DNA of 64,000 bases from DATJGF01 sp035495315 (GTDB taxonomy: Bacteria > Verrucomicrobiota > Verrucomicrobiia > Limisphaerales > UBA8199): contig DATJGF010000162.1 of assembly GCA_035495315.1 (NCBI GenBank), positions 27,872 through 91,871 on the forward strand, written 5' to 3'. Positions 34,558 to 43,891 of the stretch are shown one piece after another (the stretch's first letter is position 1; every line of letters starts with the position of its first letter). The notes under the pieces are model-generated. The model was not told the DNA's origin and searched no databases. It saw only the letters and a list, made by a program, of their open reading frames with translations. The translations under genes were made by a program, and so were the position numbers.

Positions 34558-36369
34558 ATGAATTCCCGCAACACCTGGATCTGGCTCGGGCTGGCGGCGG
34601 GCCTCTTTGCGTTCATTTTTTTTTACCAGCGGCACGTTCACAAACCTCCCGCAGGACCGGCCAGAATTCTCCCGCATGTAAAGCTCTCCGAAGTCACCTC
34701 GATCCAGGTCCGCCCGACCGCCGCAGGTCAAGCCCAGCTGGAAATTCGCGCTGAGCACACCAACAACACCTGGCGTTTGACCGAACCGCTGCCCTATCCG
34801 GCACAGGCCGCCAGCATTGAAGACCTCATTGCCGCGTTGGAGCAACTCACGCCCGCGATTTACATTACCGAAAGCGAATTGAAGGCGCGCCCAAAAGCCG
34901 ACCAGGAGTACGGGTTTACAGCGCCTCAGGCTTCGATCATCCTCATGCAGGGTGATTACCGGGTGCATCTCTTGATTGGCGCAAAAACCAATCCCGGTGA
35001 CCAGGTCTATCTGCAGGTCGTCGGTGTCGAAGGCGCCTACGTCGTCGATGCCGATTTGCTTACCCACATTCCCCGTTCTGTCAATGATTGGCGCGATACT
35101 GCCGTCATCAATTTCGCACAGACCAGCTTTGACCGGATCGCCGTCACCAACAGTGCTACCGCCCTGGTGCGCCTGTTACTGCAGCGCGATCCCACTAACC
35201 GCCTCTGGCGTATGATCTGGCCCCTCCAAGCCCGCGCCGACAGCCTCCGCATCGAGGATTCCCTCCAAAAATTGCAGAACCTGCGGGTCCGGCAATTTAT
35301 TTCCGACGACCCCCGGGCCGATCTGGAACGCCTCGGCCTGACTCCGCCGGAACTGGAACTCAGTTTCGGCCAGAGCACCAATCCGCCCACCTTGTTGCAG
35401 TTTGGGAAAAGTCTCACCAACGATCCGGGCAAGGTGTACGCGCGCCGCGCCGGACTGAATACCATCTTCGCGGTTAGCAAGGAGCCGCTCACAGGATGGC
35501 GAGCCGCCGTAAACGACTTTCGCGACCCGCATCTGTTGACCCTCCCGGACCCCGTCGAAGCGATTGAGGTCGTTGCTCAGGACGGGACCTTTTCCATCCA
35601 GCACCAAACCAATGACACCTGGCGTGTCCTGCCGGACGATTTGCCCGCTGATAAAGGGTTGCTCCAGGACCTGGTCGACGTTTTGACCGGCGCCCCGATT
35701 GCCGCGTTCGTGAAGGACGTCGTCAATGCGCCCGATCTACCCGACTTCGGACTGGCGTCTCCGATCCGCAAGTTCATCGTGCGTACGAAGCCGAACAATT
35801 CGTCGCTCCTGGCCTCCAATGAGGTCTGTTTTGGCCTGAGCACCAACCAGCTTGAGAAAGTCTTCGCTAAAACTACCGACGAAAACTCCGTCTATGCGAT
35901 CACCACCAACGACTTTGCCCGTCTGCCCACCGCCGGCTGGCAATTGCGTGACCGCAAATTCTGGCATTTCTCAGAAGAGGACGTCACTCAAGTGACCATT
36001 GCTCAGGGCGGCAAAACCCGTCAACTCCTGCGACGTGAACGCTTCAAATGGTCGCTTGCCCCCGGTTCCCAAGGTGTAGTTGAGGACCTGCCCACTGAGG
36101 AGACGGTGCGGGGACTGGCGCAAGCCTCGGCGGTCGCGTGGGTCGCTCGCGGAGAACAGGAACGCTCCCGCTGCGGTTTCAGCGAAAAAGGACTCCAAAT
36201 CACACTCGAATTAAAGAACGGCGACAAGGCAAGCATCGAGTTTGGCGGCCAGGCTCCTTCCTCCAATGTGTACGCCAGCCTGCTCCTCGATGGACGTGTT
36301 TGGATTTGCGAGTTTCCGTGGTTGCTCTATCGCGACGTGTCGACTTATCTCTCCATTCCGCCGGGTTAG
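34558..36369 (+). CDS. DUF4340-domain membrane protein of the ABC operon
   Basis: 603 aa. One N-terminal membrane segment (WLGLAAGLFAFIFFYQRHVH) is followed by a long, mostly beta, outside domain. Segments such as YGFTAPQASIILMQGDYRVH, then VYLQVVGVEGAYVVDADLLT, and the second DYGLAS-like block (DFGLASPIRKFIV) are those of DUF4340 proteins, which are found downstream of GldG-like genes. It may be an extracytoplasmic partner of the ABC complex. The 178-base gap before it holds heptad element 3. Confidence 0.8.
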   Translation: MNSRNTWIWLGLAAGLFAFIFFYQRHVHKPPAGPARILPHVKLSEVTSIQVRPTAAGQAQLEIRAEHTNNTWRLTEPLPYPAQAASIEDLIAALEQLTPAIYITESELKARPKADQEYGFTAPQASIILMQGDYRVHLLIGAKTNPGDQVYLQVVGVEGAYVVDADLLTHIPRSVNDWRDTAVINFAQTSFDRIAVTNSATALVRLLLQRDPTNRLWRMIWPLQARADSLRIEDSLQKLQNLRVRQFISDDPRADLERLGLTPPELELSFGQSTNPPTLLQFGKSLTNDPGKVYARRAGLNTIFAVSKEPLTGWRAAVNDFRDPHLLTLPDPVEAIEVVAQDGTFSIQHQTNDTWRVLPDDLPADKGLLQDLVDVLTGAPIAAFVKDVVNAPDLPDFGLASPIRKFIVRTKPNNSSLLASNEVCFGLSTNQLEKVFAKTTDENSVYAITTNDFARLPTAGWQLRDRKFWHFSEEDVTQVTIAQGGKTRQLLRRERFKWSLAPGSQGVVEDLPTEETVRGLAQASAVAWVARGEQERSRCGFSEKGLQITLELKNGDKASIEFGGQAPSSNVYASLLLDGRVWICEFPWLLYRDVSTYLSIPPG

Positions 36370-36378
36370 TTGCCGATT

Positions 36379-39300
36379 ATGGCCACGCGTCCTAAACGAC
36401 GTTTCTGGCGGAGTTGCCGCCTCTACTTTCGTCGCTTTCGCATCGCGTTCTGGTTCTTTCTATTCGTCCTGCTCGCCACATTCGTCTATTTGAACCAGGT
36501 CGGTCTGCCCGGGTTCGTCAAACAGCCGCTGCTCAAAAAACTCCATGCCCGCGGCGTGGACCTCCAGTTCTCCAGAATCCGCTTGCGCTGGTATCAAGGT
36601 ATCGTCGCCGACAATGTCCGTTTTGTGCAAGCCGACGAGCCGTTGAGTCCGCAACTCACGCTTGGTGAAGTCCAGGTGCTCTTCAATTTGAAGGCGCTGA
36701 CCCGCTTGAAATTCCAGATCGATGCCCTCGCGCTGCGTCGCGGACGCCTGGTCTGGCCTTTGGCTGGCACCACCCCCCCCGCCCGGCAACTTTCAGTCGA
36801 AAAGATTGAAACCGACTTGCGGTTCCTTCCCGATGACCAGTGGGCATTGGATAATTTCAAAGCCGCCTTTCGCGGTGCCAATATCCGCCTCTCTGGCCTG
36901 GTTACCAACGCCTCGGCAATACGCGATTGGAAATTCGTGCAACAAACCCAGCCGGTTCAACCCGTCTCACCCGCTTCGTGGCAGGAACGTTTGCGCAAAC
37001 TTTCTGATGTCCTGCAAGCAATCCGTTTTTCTTCGCCCCCGGACCTCATTCTGGATGTGCGCGGTGACGCGCGCGATCTTCAAAGCTTCGGGGTCATGAT
37101 GTTACTCGCCGCCCCCGGAGCTGATACTCCCTGGGGTAATATCTCAAGAGGCAACCTTAATGCCCGGATTTTTCCCGCCGCGACCAACGGCATGTCACGC
37201 GCTGAACTGCACCTCGAAGCCCTCGACGCCCGGACGACTTGGGCCGCTATCACTAATTTCGGCCTCACCATTCAACTCGTCTCTTTCCCCAGCCAAACGA
37301 ATGTTGTCGAAGCCGACCTTACCCTCTCAACCCGCAACGCGATGACCCCGTGGGGCAGCGCCAATAATGCACGCCTGGCAGCTCATTGGGTGCATGCGAT
37401 GAACGACCCGGTGCCGCTCTCAGGGTACGGATGGCTTGAATGTGAAAATGCGCGGACAACCTGGGCCAGCGCTCGTCAACTCAGCGTTTCCACGGACTTG
37501 AAACGTTCCAATCGAGGCCTTGACGTCGATCCGGCTTGGGCATGGTGGACCAATCTTGCCCCCTATTTGCTCGAATGCCAATGCCGCATCACTCAGCTCG
37601 AGCATTCGAATCTGCTCGCCCAAACCGCCGCGTTCAACGCCAACTGGCGCGGCGCAAGCCTGGCCCTTACAAATCTCGACCTCCACCTCTACAATGGCCG
37701 ATTCAACGCTAATGCAATTTTGGATGTCCCCACCCGCGCGCTGAACCTGAGCCTCACTTCTGATTTTGACCCTCAAAAAATCGAAGCCGTTTTACCGCTC
37801 CCAGCGCAACGATGGTTAAACCAGTTTTCCTGGAACTCTCCGCCCCGACTCAAAGGCGATCTAGCCGTCGTGTTGCCTGCCTGGACTAACCGGCAACCGG
37901 ACTGGCGCGCCGAGGTGTTGCCGACCTTGCAATTGCATGGTGAATTTAACGCCGAGCGCGGCGGCGTTTATCAGAAGAAGCTTCAGCTGAGCAGCGCCCG
38001 TTCCCATTTCACTTACTCCAACATGTGCTGGCACTTGCCCGACCTCGTCCTCGCTCGCCCCGAGGGCGCTGTCAACGCGGAGCACCGGGCCAACGACGTG
38101 ACCCGGGATTTTTATTGGCGCGTTGCCAGCACCGTTGATGTTCGAGCGGTGCGCCCGTTCCTTCAGCGGGATCAACAGGCAGCATTCGATCTCTTCACTT
38201 TCACGCGGCCACCCGTTGTCCACGCCGAAATCTCGGGACGTTACGAGGACGAAAAGCGTACAGGCCTCAAAGCCGACCTCGCGCTCACCAACTTCACCTT
38301 TCGTACCGACGCTTTCAGCGGCTTGCAGGTCAGCCTCCAATACTCGAATCAATTAATACAGTTCTTTGAACCACGGATCCAAGTTGGTGCACGAGACGTC
38401 CGCGCCGATGGCTTGGCCGTCGATTTAAAGGCCCAACTGGTTTACCTCACTAACGGTTTCAGCACCGCCGCTCCCATGCTCATCGCGCGCGCGATCGGGA
38501 CCAACGTCGTCAAGGCCATTGAGTCGTATCGATTCCTCAATCCCCCGGTAGCCCATGTGCAGGGCACCATTCCTCTCCACGGCGAAGCAGATGCCGACCT
38601 TCATTTCGATCTGGATGGCGGCCCTTTTTTCTGGTGGAAATTCAAACTCCCGCACATTGCCGGTCATGTCCATTGGGCCGGCGAGTCGCTTAGCCTCTCC
38701 GATATTCGAGCCGATTTCTACGGCGGCCAGGCGGCCGGTGCTGCCAAGTTTGATTTTAGACCCAAGAAAGGCACCGATTTTCTCTTCGCCGTAGGTGTCA
38801 CCAATGTGCAATTGCACCCATTGTTGAGTGACTTGTCATCTTCGACAAATCACGTCGAAGGCGCACTCAGCGGAGCGCTTTCAGTGACCAAAGCCAATAC
38901 GGAGAAGTGGCATTCGGTTGAAGGCTATGGCGAAACCAGCTTGCGTGACGGATTGCTCTGGGACATCCCGCTGTTCGGCATCTTCAGCCCCGTTTTGAAC
39001 GGCATTTCTCCCGGCCTTGGCAACAGCCGCGCCAGTGCCGCCACCTGCAGTTTTGTCATCACCAATGGCGTCGTTCTTTCGCAAGACATGGACATCCGCT
39101 CGACGGGCATGCGGCTCAAATACCGCGGCACGGTCGACCTGGAGAGCCGCCTCAATGCCCGTGTTGAGGCCGAGCTGTTGCGAGACATGTGGGTCGTCGG
39201 CCCGCTGGTCAGCACGGTCTTATGGCCCGTCACCAAGATGTTCGAATATAAAGTTCAAGGGACGCTCGAAGACCCGAAAACCGAACCGGTGTTCATTCTG

Positions 39301-39405
39301 CCCAAGATCATGCTGATGCCGTTTCATCCTTTCCGCGCCTTGAAGGGCTCCCGGCCCGAGGAAAATACCCCGCCGCGTTTTGACGAGCCGCCTCCACAAA
39401 ATTAA
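36379..39405 (+). CDS. AsmA-like protein, large membrane-anchored
   Basis: 1008 aa from ATG 36379 (TTG 36370 is possible). One N-terminal membrane anchor (IAFWFFLFVLLATFVYLNQV) is followed by a long repeat-rich beta structure of the AsmA/YhdP/TamB kind. The C-terminal AsmA_2-like segment is seen in SVEGYGETSLRDGLLWDIPL and TGMRLKYRGTVDLESRLNA. AsmA-like proteins form hydrophobic bridges that help carry lipids through the envelope, so it may work with the export operon upstream. The gap to DUF4340 is 9 bases. Confidence 0.88.
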   Translation: MATRPKRRFWRSCRLYFRRFRIAFWFFLFVLLATFVYLNQVGLPGFVKQPLLKKLHARGVDLQFSRIRLRWYQGIVADNVRFVQADEPLSPQLTLGEVQVLFNLKALTRLKFQIDALALRRGRLVWPLAGTTPPARQLSVEKIETDLRFLPDDQWALDNFKAAFRGANIRLSGLVTNASAIRDWKFVQQTQPVQPVSPASWQERLRKLSDVLQAIRFSSPPDLILDVRGDARDLQSFGVMMLLAAPGADTPWGNISRGNLNARIFPAATNGMSRAELHLEALDARTTWAAITNFGLTIQLVSFPSQTNVVEADLTLSTRNAMTPWGSANNARLAAHWVHAMNDPVPLSGYGWLECENARTTWASARQLSVSTDLKRSNRGLDVDPAWAWWTNLAPYLLECQCRITQLEHSNLLAQTAAFNANWRGASLALTNLDLHLYNGRFNANAILDVPTRALNLSLTSDFDPQKIEAVLPLPAQRWLNQFSWNSPPRLKGDLAVVLPAWTNRQPDWRAEVLPTLQLHGEFNAERGGVYQKKLQLSSARSHFTYSNMCWHLPDLVLARPEGAVNAEHRANDVTRDFYWRVASTVDVRAVRPFLQRDQQAAFDLFTFTRPPVVHAEISGRYEDEKRTGLKADLALTNFTFRTDAFSGLQVSLQYSNQLIQFFEPRIQVGARDVRADGLAVDLKAQLVYLTNGFSTAAPMLIARAIGTNVVKAIESYRFLNPPVAHVQGTIPLHGEADADLHFDLDGGPFFWWKFKLPHIAGHVHWAGESLSLSDIRADFYGGQAAGAAKFDFRPKKGTDFLFAVGVTNVQLHPLLSDLSSSTNHVEGALSGALSVTKANTEKWHSVEGYGETSLRDGLLWDIPLFGIFSPVLNGISPGLGNSRASAATCSFVITNGVVLSQDMDIRSTGMRLKYRGTVDLESRLNARVEAELLRDMWVVGPLVSTVLWPVTKMFEYKVQGTLEDPKTEPVFILPKIMLMPFHPFRALKGSRPEENTPPRFDEPPPQN

Positions 39406-39458
39406 GACTCTATTAGTCCTATCTGTCCTATTCCTCGAAAACCGCCAACCACAACACC

Positions 39459-40322
39459 TTGACATCACCCGACTTTAAGCGTACTCGAAACTCGGAAGGG
39501 AGCGCGAGATTGGGTAGCAAAACTTTGAAAGTCTCCTTGAAAGCGCCAAGTCGACGGCTGAGAGCGTGCGCGTTCACATTGATCGAGTTGCTGGTCGTCA
39601 TCGCGATTATTGCAATTCTTGCCTCGTTGTTGCTGCCCGCTCTCAATAAAGCCAAGGAAAAGGCGCTGCAAATCCAGTGCGTCAGCAATCTCAAGCAACT
39701 CTCCATCGGGGTTCATCTCTACGCCGGAGATAATCGCGATTGGTTGCCGCCGATGCAGGATTTGCTGCCACGCGGTTATGAAACCAGCTGGCGCTCCTAC
39801 ATTTTCGAACACGTCGGCAAGGTTCCTAAACTCTATGACTGCCCTGCGGAGAAAGAGGAATCGTACGCCGCAGGCGCTCGCGCAAAGCCCAAAACGCCCA
39901 GACCCGAGATCGCCGGCAAGGCTGTCGACGGCGAGATCGAGTTGCTGAGCGGCATCGGCGCCGTTGACGTTCATTGGACTGACCCAAATTCCGCCCCGCC
40001 CTTCGGCCGTCCTGCGGGCTACGAAAATAATGTGTGCCGCTGGCCGAAGATACAGCGGCCGACCCAACTGATCCTCCTCGGCGATGGCAACAGTGACATT
40101 TACAAAGTCTGGCCCAACGACCGCTGGTGGATTTGGAAGGAGATCGGCAACGCCGCCGCCGCCGGCTTTAATCGCGCGGCACAGCGCGACCCGGGTGCTT
40201 TTCGTCACAATCGCCGTTCCAATTATGCGTTTGCCGACGGCCGCGCTCAGACGGTCGACCCGGGAAGAATCCCCTGCAACGCGGAAGCCTGTTGGTGGTC
40301 GGCGACCGCCCAACCCCACTGA
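39459..40322 (+). CDS. Prepilin-type protein with H-X9-DG-type tail
   Basis: 287 aa as an open frame starting with TTG 39459. An alternative TTG at 39510 has a GGAGCG-like site before it, so the start is provisional. The cleavage motif is RACAFTLIELLVVIAIIAIL with Glu at +5. The C-terminal part contains AFRHNRRSNYAFADGRAQTV, the H-X9-DG pattern. It belongs to the same protein class as the gene at 28302-29105 but is a clear paralogue. The 40331-40831 gene follows 8 bases after its stop and is probably a partner. Confidence 0.85.
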   Translation: MTSPDFKRTRNSEGSARLGSKTLKVSLKAPSRRLRACAFTLIELLVVIAIIAILASLLLPALNKAKEKALQIQCVSNLKQLSIGVHLYAGDNRDWLPPMQDLLPRGYETSWRSYIFEHVGKVPKLYDCPAEKEESYAAGARAKPKTPRPEIAGKAVDGEIELLSGIGAVDVHWTDPNSAPPFGRPAGYENNVCRWPKIQRPTQLILLGDGNSDIYKVWPNDRWWIWKEIGNAAAAGFNRAAQRDPGAFRHNRRSNYAFADGRAQTVDPGRIPCNAEACWWSATAQPH

Positions 40323-40330
40323 CCCATCAC

Positions 40331-40831
40331 ATGGACCGAGCTTCGGCCATCAAACTGGTTGCGATCACCCTTTTATTGCTCGCAGCTGCGGCAATGATTG
40401 TGATCAGCATCCGCACCCGCATGAGTCACTCGGATGGCATGGTTTATTTTTATGACCTTAGCCAGCAGAAGCTCTTTCCTGCACCGCGCTCATCAGTCCC
40501 TCCAATCCGTGGGATTGACAACGATGAGTTGGACGGCGTCCGCGCGATTGTCATCTCGGAAAATGGCAATCCCGCCGACCGGAAACATCGGCGTATTGCC
40601 TACCTCGAAAAGTATACGCCCCAGCTCAAAGCCCAGTTCGAAGCCATCCAGAAAAACGGAGCCACTGCCAGCACCTCCATCCGGCGTGAGGACGTTCCGG
40701 CCAGCACACTCGTGCGCCGCCTTACCGACCGGGATTGGTACCCGATGGACTCAGCCGAAGGTGAAAAGATCGTCGCGGAATGGAATATCCCCGGTCCCGA
40801 TGGCAATTACCCCGTCGTCTGCGTCCCCTGA
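40331..40831 (+). CDS. Small membrane-anchored protein paired with prepilin
   Basis: 166 aa from ATG 40331. One N-terminal membrane segment (LVAITLLLLAAAAMIVISIR) is followed by a soluble domain with VYFYDLSQQKLFPAPRSSVP near its start and WNIPGPDGNYPVVCVP at its end. No function is recognised. It follows the prepilin gene closely, an arrangement seen repeatedly in verrucomicrobial prepilin loci, so it is likely a pseudopilin partner or target. Confidence 0.65.
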   Translation: MDRASAIKLVAITLLLLAAAAMIVISIRTRMSHSDGMVYFYDLSQQKLFPAPRSSVPPIRGIDNDELDGVRAIVISENGNPADRKHRRIAYLEKYTPQLKAQFEAIQKNGATASTSIRREDVPASTLVRRLTDRDWYPMDSAEGEKIVAEWNIPGPDGNYPVVCVP

Positions 40832-40910
40832 AGCTGCTTCGGTTGAGCGCCGAAAGCGCCTCTCTTCCAGGCACATTCGCAGATCGGAGTGTTGAACTGG
40901 TACCGGAAAA

Positions 40911-40998
40911 CGTAAAGCGTGAAACGTAAACGGAACAATTAATTTCGCATCCATCATTACGCTTTACGTTTCATGTTTTATTTATGTTTTACGTTTTA
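40911..40998. repeat. Heptad inverted element 4 (CGTAAAG type)
   Basis: The left arm 40911-40932 (ACGTAAAGCGTGAAACGTAA) and the right arm 40958-40998 (TACGCTTTACGTTTCATGTT, continuing GTTTTACGTTTTAG) are reverse complements in 7-base steps. The spacer is 25 bases (AACAATTAATTTCGC...). It lies between two convergent operons. Confidence 0.8.
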
Positions 40999-41005
40999 GG
41001 CCCCG

Positions 41006-41119
41006 TCACACCTTCTTGTTCTTCCGAGATCCCGTATCTTCCGATTGCGCCGGCTGGTTGTGCCAGGCCAGACCATAGAGAACAGCCAGAACAACTATAA
41101 CAATAACTTTGGTAAGCAT
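41006..41119 (-). CDS. 37-aa single-pass membrane miniprotein
   Basis: Too short for a long-frame scan. ATG 41119 has GAAAGG seven bases upstream. The protein has one membrane segment (VIVIVVLAVLYGLAWHN) and a polar tail (TGSRKNKKV). It is 12 bases after the stop of the MFS-OMF fusion and in the same direction, so it would be the last gene of the efflux operon. A small accessory role beside a drug pump, like AcrZ with AcrB, is conceivable but not shown. The short length keeps confidence moderate. Confidence 0.5.
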   Translation of the reverse strand: MLTKVIVIVVLAVLYGLAWHNQPAQSEDTGSRKNKKV

Positions 41120-41130
41120 ATTTGAACCTT

Positions 41131-43872
41131 TCAGTGTTTTCCTGCACGTGGCGCCTTGGTTTTGGCGGCGGCTTTCGCAAAGAGCTGTTCGCTATTCCAC
41201 CCGCCACCCAGCGCCTTAATAAGTTGAACGGTCGTAATCAATCGCTGACCCGCCAGTTGAGCGTTGGCCCTTTCGGTCTGCAGCGCGTCGCGGTTCGCAT
41301 CGATCACCTCGACATAGGAAACGATGCCGGAACGGTACCGTTGCGTCGCCAGGTCAGCTGCCCGTCGCGCATTCACCACCGCGCGTTGTTGGGCCGCAGA
41401 TTGGTCGGCCAAATGCCGAATTCCTGACAGACTATTTTCCACATCCCCAAATGCCACCAGCACCTGTTGCCGGTATCGTGCCACCGCTTCCTCAAATGCC
41501 GCTTGTGACCTGTGATAATTCGCCAGGTTCCGGCCGCCGGCAAAAATCGGCAACGAAACGCTTGGACCAATTGACCAAACGCGGCTGTCCCAGTTGAACA
41601 GGTTCTCCAGTTCGCCGCTCAAGTATCCGCCGGAAGCGGTTAAACTGACGACCGGAAAGAAAGCGGCTTTGGCGACACCGATCCGCGCATTGGCCGAGGC
41701 CAGCAACCGCTCCGCTTGCGCGACATCCGGCCGCCGTTCCAACAATGCCGCTGGCAATCCAGCCGGTATCGCTGGCGGAACCGGGTTCCAATTGGTCGAA
41801 GTGTTTGTCGACAGACGGAAAACGGCCGGATTGCTCCCCGCCAGGATAGCGAGCGCATTTTCAAGTTCCGACCGTCTTTGCGCCAGCGACGCCGCCTCCG
41901 CTTCAGTCGTCGCCAGTTCCGTTTCCGCGCGCGCGATGTCCAATTCATTGCCGATGCCACCCTCGAACCGGCTGCGCACCAGTTTCACCTGTTCTTTGCG
42001 CAAGTCCACCGTTTGGATCACTGTCGCGATCTCGGCGTCCAGCGCGCGCAATCCGAAATAATTCTGGGCGACATCTGACTGCAGCGTCAGCAGCACGTTG
42101 TAGTAATCCGCCAGAGAGGCCTGAGCGTCAGCGCGCGCGCTTTCGAATCCACGACGGACCCGGCCCCATAAATCAATTTCGTAACTGAAATCGAGCGGCA
42201 CACTGAAACTGTTCGCTGTGATGTTGCCAAAGCTCGGTTCCATGTTGGGTGAGAAGCGCTGCCGCACCCAACTCGGGTTCAAGCTCAAGCTGGGTAGCAG
42301 TTCGCTGCGCGCAACCCGTGCGGTCGCCCGCGCCTGATTCAGCCTCGCGACGGCGATTTTCAGACTCTGATTTGCCGCGACCGCTTCACCCTCCAATCGG
42401 ATAAGTTCCGAATCATTGAAGACCTCCCACCAGTTTCCCTTCGGCACCTGGTCCAACGGCTGGCCCTCTTTCCACGAACCCAGTTCGGCTGCTTTGTAAT
42501 CTGCCGGAAAAGAATTAGTCGGGGATTTATAATCCGGTCCAACCGTGAGCACTCCTGCGCGCGCGGAAGAGCTCGCTAGCGTGAGCGCCACCACTAACGC
42601 GGTGAGCCCTTGATTCAGTTTTGCACGATTGCTCGTAACCTCCACACGCCAACCAGTTCTGACCTCGTCCACCACCCGAGGTTCCTCCTCATTGACCCGC
42701 ACGCGGCGCGCGAGCCAATAACTCCCAATCGCACCAGCGACAGCTAGCCACCCTAGCCAGTTGTAATGGAGCAAACCGCCCGAAGGTGTTTGCACCACCA
42801 CCCAGCCGGCCAGACTGCAACTCACGCCGGAGGCGATATCCCGCGCGCAGCCGGTGAGGCTCATAAAAGCCCCACGGCGAGAGGCTGGCACCGCCAAAGT
42901 CATGATCGCCTGTCCCGGAATAAATCGCCCGCTGGCAAAGATGAAAAAGAGACCTGCCAACGCCAGGATAACCCAGACCGGGGAATGCTGTATGTTGGCA
43001 ATTGCCAGGGTCACTGCGCAGGCGATTGCAATCAGCCAGCCAAGCACTCGCACCCGGCCAAGCGTATCGGCCAGTTTACCAATGAGGGGCGCGCTGAAGA
43101 CGGTTAGCACTCCGCCGGTGAGATAAACCAGAAAGAGATCGTGCTCCGGCAAACCCAGATTTCCCACCAGGTACGGCGGCAACAGCGGTATAATGGCAAA
43201 ATGGCCAAACACCAGCGTGCCCATGAAAAGCAACGCGCGAACAGCATTTGAATCGCGGAGCAGTTCCAGGAAAGCGCGCGCCGGATTTCGCTGAACATTT
43301 TGAAGATGGCCACGGAGAACCGGCAACTGCACCAGCGCCATAACCCAGATCAACAAGCCAAGCCCAGCCAGGAAATAGAATGGGGCTTCCCAGCGAAACA
43401 GTTGGGCCAGGCGGAGGCCGAAGGGGACCCCCAAAGCTGCGGCCAGCGAAAATGCCGTCATGACTACACCCACGCCGGTTGCGCGACGTTCGGCCGGCAC
43501 GACGTCACCGATAATCGCCAGCACCATCGAGCTCGACAAACCGCCGAACGCTCCGCTCAACGCGCGCGCCGCCAACAGCGAGACGAAGTCTTGAGAAAGC
43601 GCGCAGGAAACGGTCCCGATGATGAAACCGCCGTAGGCCAGAAGCAGAACGTTCCGGCGATCAAACCGATCGATAAACGGCGCCGCCAAGAGCCCGATTA
43701 CTCCCGAACTGATCGTATAAGCAGCTACCAGCGCGCTAAACTGGCCCGGCCCGATAAAAAGATTCCGCATCAGCTGCGGGCCCAACGGCATCAGGATCAT
43801 GAAATCCATGATGTGCGTGAACTGCACCGTCGCCAGTAACAGCAACAATGAACGTTCTGAAAATCGATTCAT
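41131..43872 (-). CDS. Fusion protein: MFS transporter + NodT-type outer membrane factor
   Basis: 913 aa from ATG 43872 (AGGGA six bases upstream; 43878 is also possible). Residues ~1-400 form a 12-segment MFS pump (FDRRNVLLLAYGGFIIGTVS motif A, AERRATGVGVVMTAFS). Then comes a signal-like segment (LNQGLTALVVALTLASSSAR) at about 416-438. From ~440 there is a complete NodT/OMF channel: GPDYKSP start, SYEIDLWGRVRRGFESARAD, LPAALLERRPDVAQAERLLA and GGGWN end. No stop lies between the parts. The internal GTG 42645 before the signal-like segment lacks a ribosome site. The OMF half would serve the RND pump upstream. A fusion of pump and outer channel is very unusual. Confidence 0.85.
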   Translation of the reverse strand: MNRFSERSLLLLLATVQFTHIMDFMILMPLGPQLMRNLFIGPGQFSALVAAYTISSGVIGLLAAPFIDRFDRRNVLLLAYGGFIIGTVSCALSQDFVSLLAARALSGAFGGLSSSMVLAIIGDVVPAERRATGVGVVMTAFSLAAALGVPFGLRLAQLFRWEAPFYFLAGLGLLIWVMALVQLPVLRGHLQNVQRNPARAFLELLRDSNAVRALLFMGTLVFGHFAIIPLLPPYLVGNLGLPEHDLFLVYLTGGVLTVFSAPLIGKLADTLGRVRVLGWLIAIACAVTLAIANIQHSPVWVILALAGLFFIFASGRFIPGQAIMTLAVPASRRGAFMSLTGCARDIASGVSCSLAGWVVVQTPSGGLLHYNWLGWLAVAGAIGSYWLARRVRVNEEEPRVVDEVRTGWRVEVTSNRAKLNQGLTALVVALTLASSSARAGVLTVGPDYKSPTNSFPADYKAAELGSWKEGQPLDQVPKGNWWEVFNDSELIRLEGEAVAANQSLKIAVARLNQARATARVARSELLPSLSLNPSWVRQRFSPNMEPSFGNITANSFSVPLDFSYEIDLWGRVRRGFESARADAQASLADYYNVLLTLQSDVAQNYFGLRALDAEIATVIQTVDLRKEQVKLVRSRFEGGIGNELDIARAETELATTEAEAASLAQRRSELENALAILAGSNPAVFRLSTNTSTNWNPVPPAIPAGLPAALLERRPDVAQAERLLASANARIGVAKAAFFPVVSLTASGGYLSGELENLFNWDSRVWSIGPSVSLPIFAGGRNLANYHRSQAAFEEAVARYRQQVLVAFGDVENSLSGIRHLADQSAAQQRAVVNARRAADLATQRYRSGIVSYVEVIDANRDALQTERANAQLAGQRLITTVQLIKALGGGWNSEQLFAKAAAKTKAPRAGKH

Positions 43873-43891
43873 TTCCATTCCCTTATTTGCT

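Noticed and set aside
39465..40319. A 284-codon minus-strand frame opposite the prepilin gene
   Set aside because: The plus strand has the FTLIELLVVIAII signal and the DG-rich tail; the minus frame has none of these and reads as a shadow.
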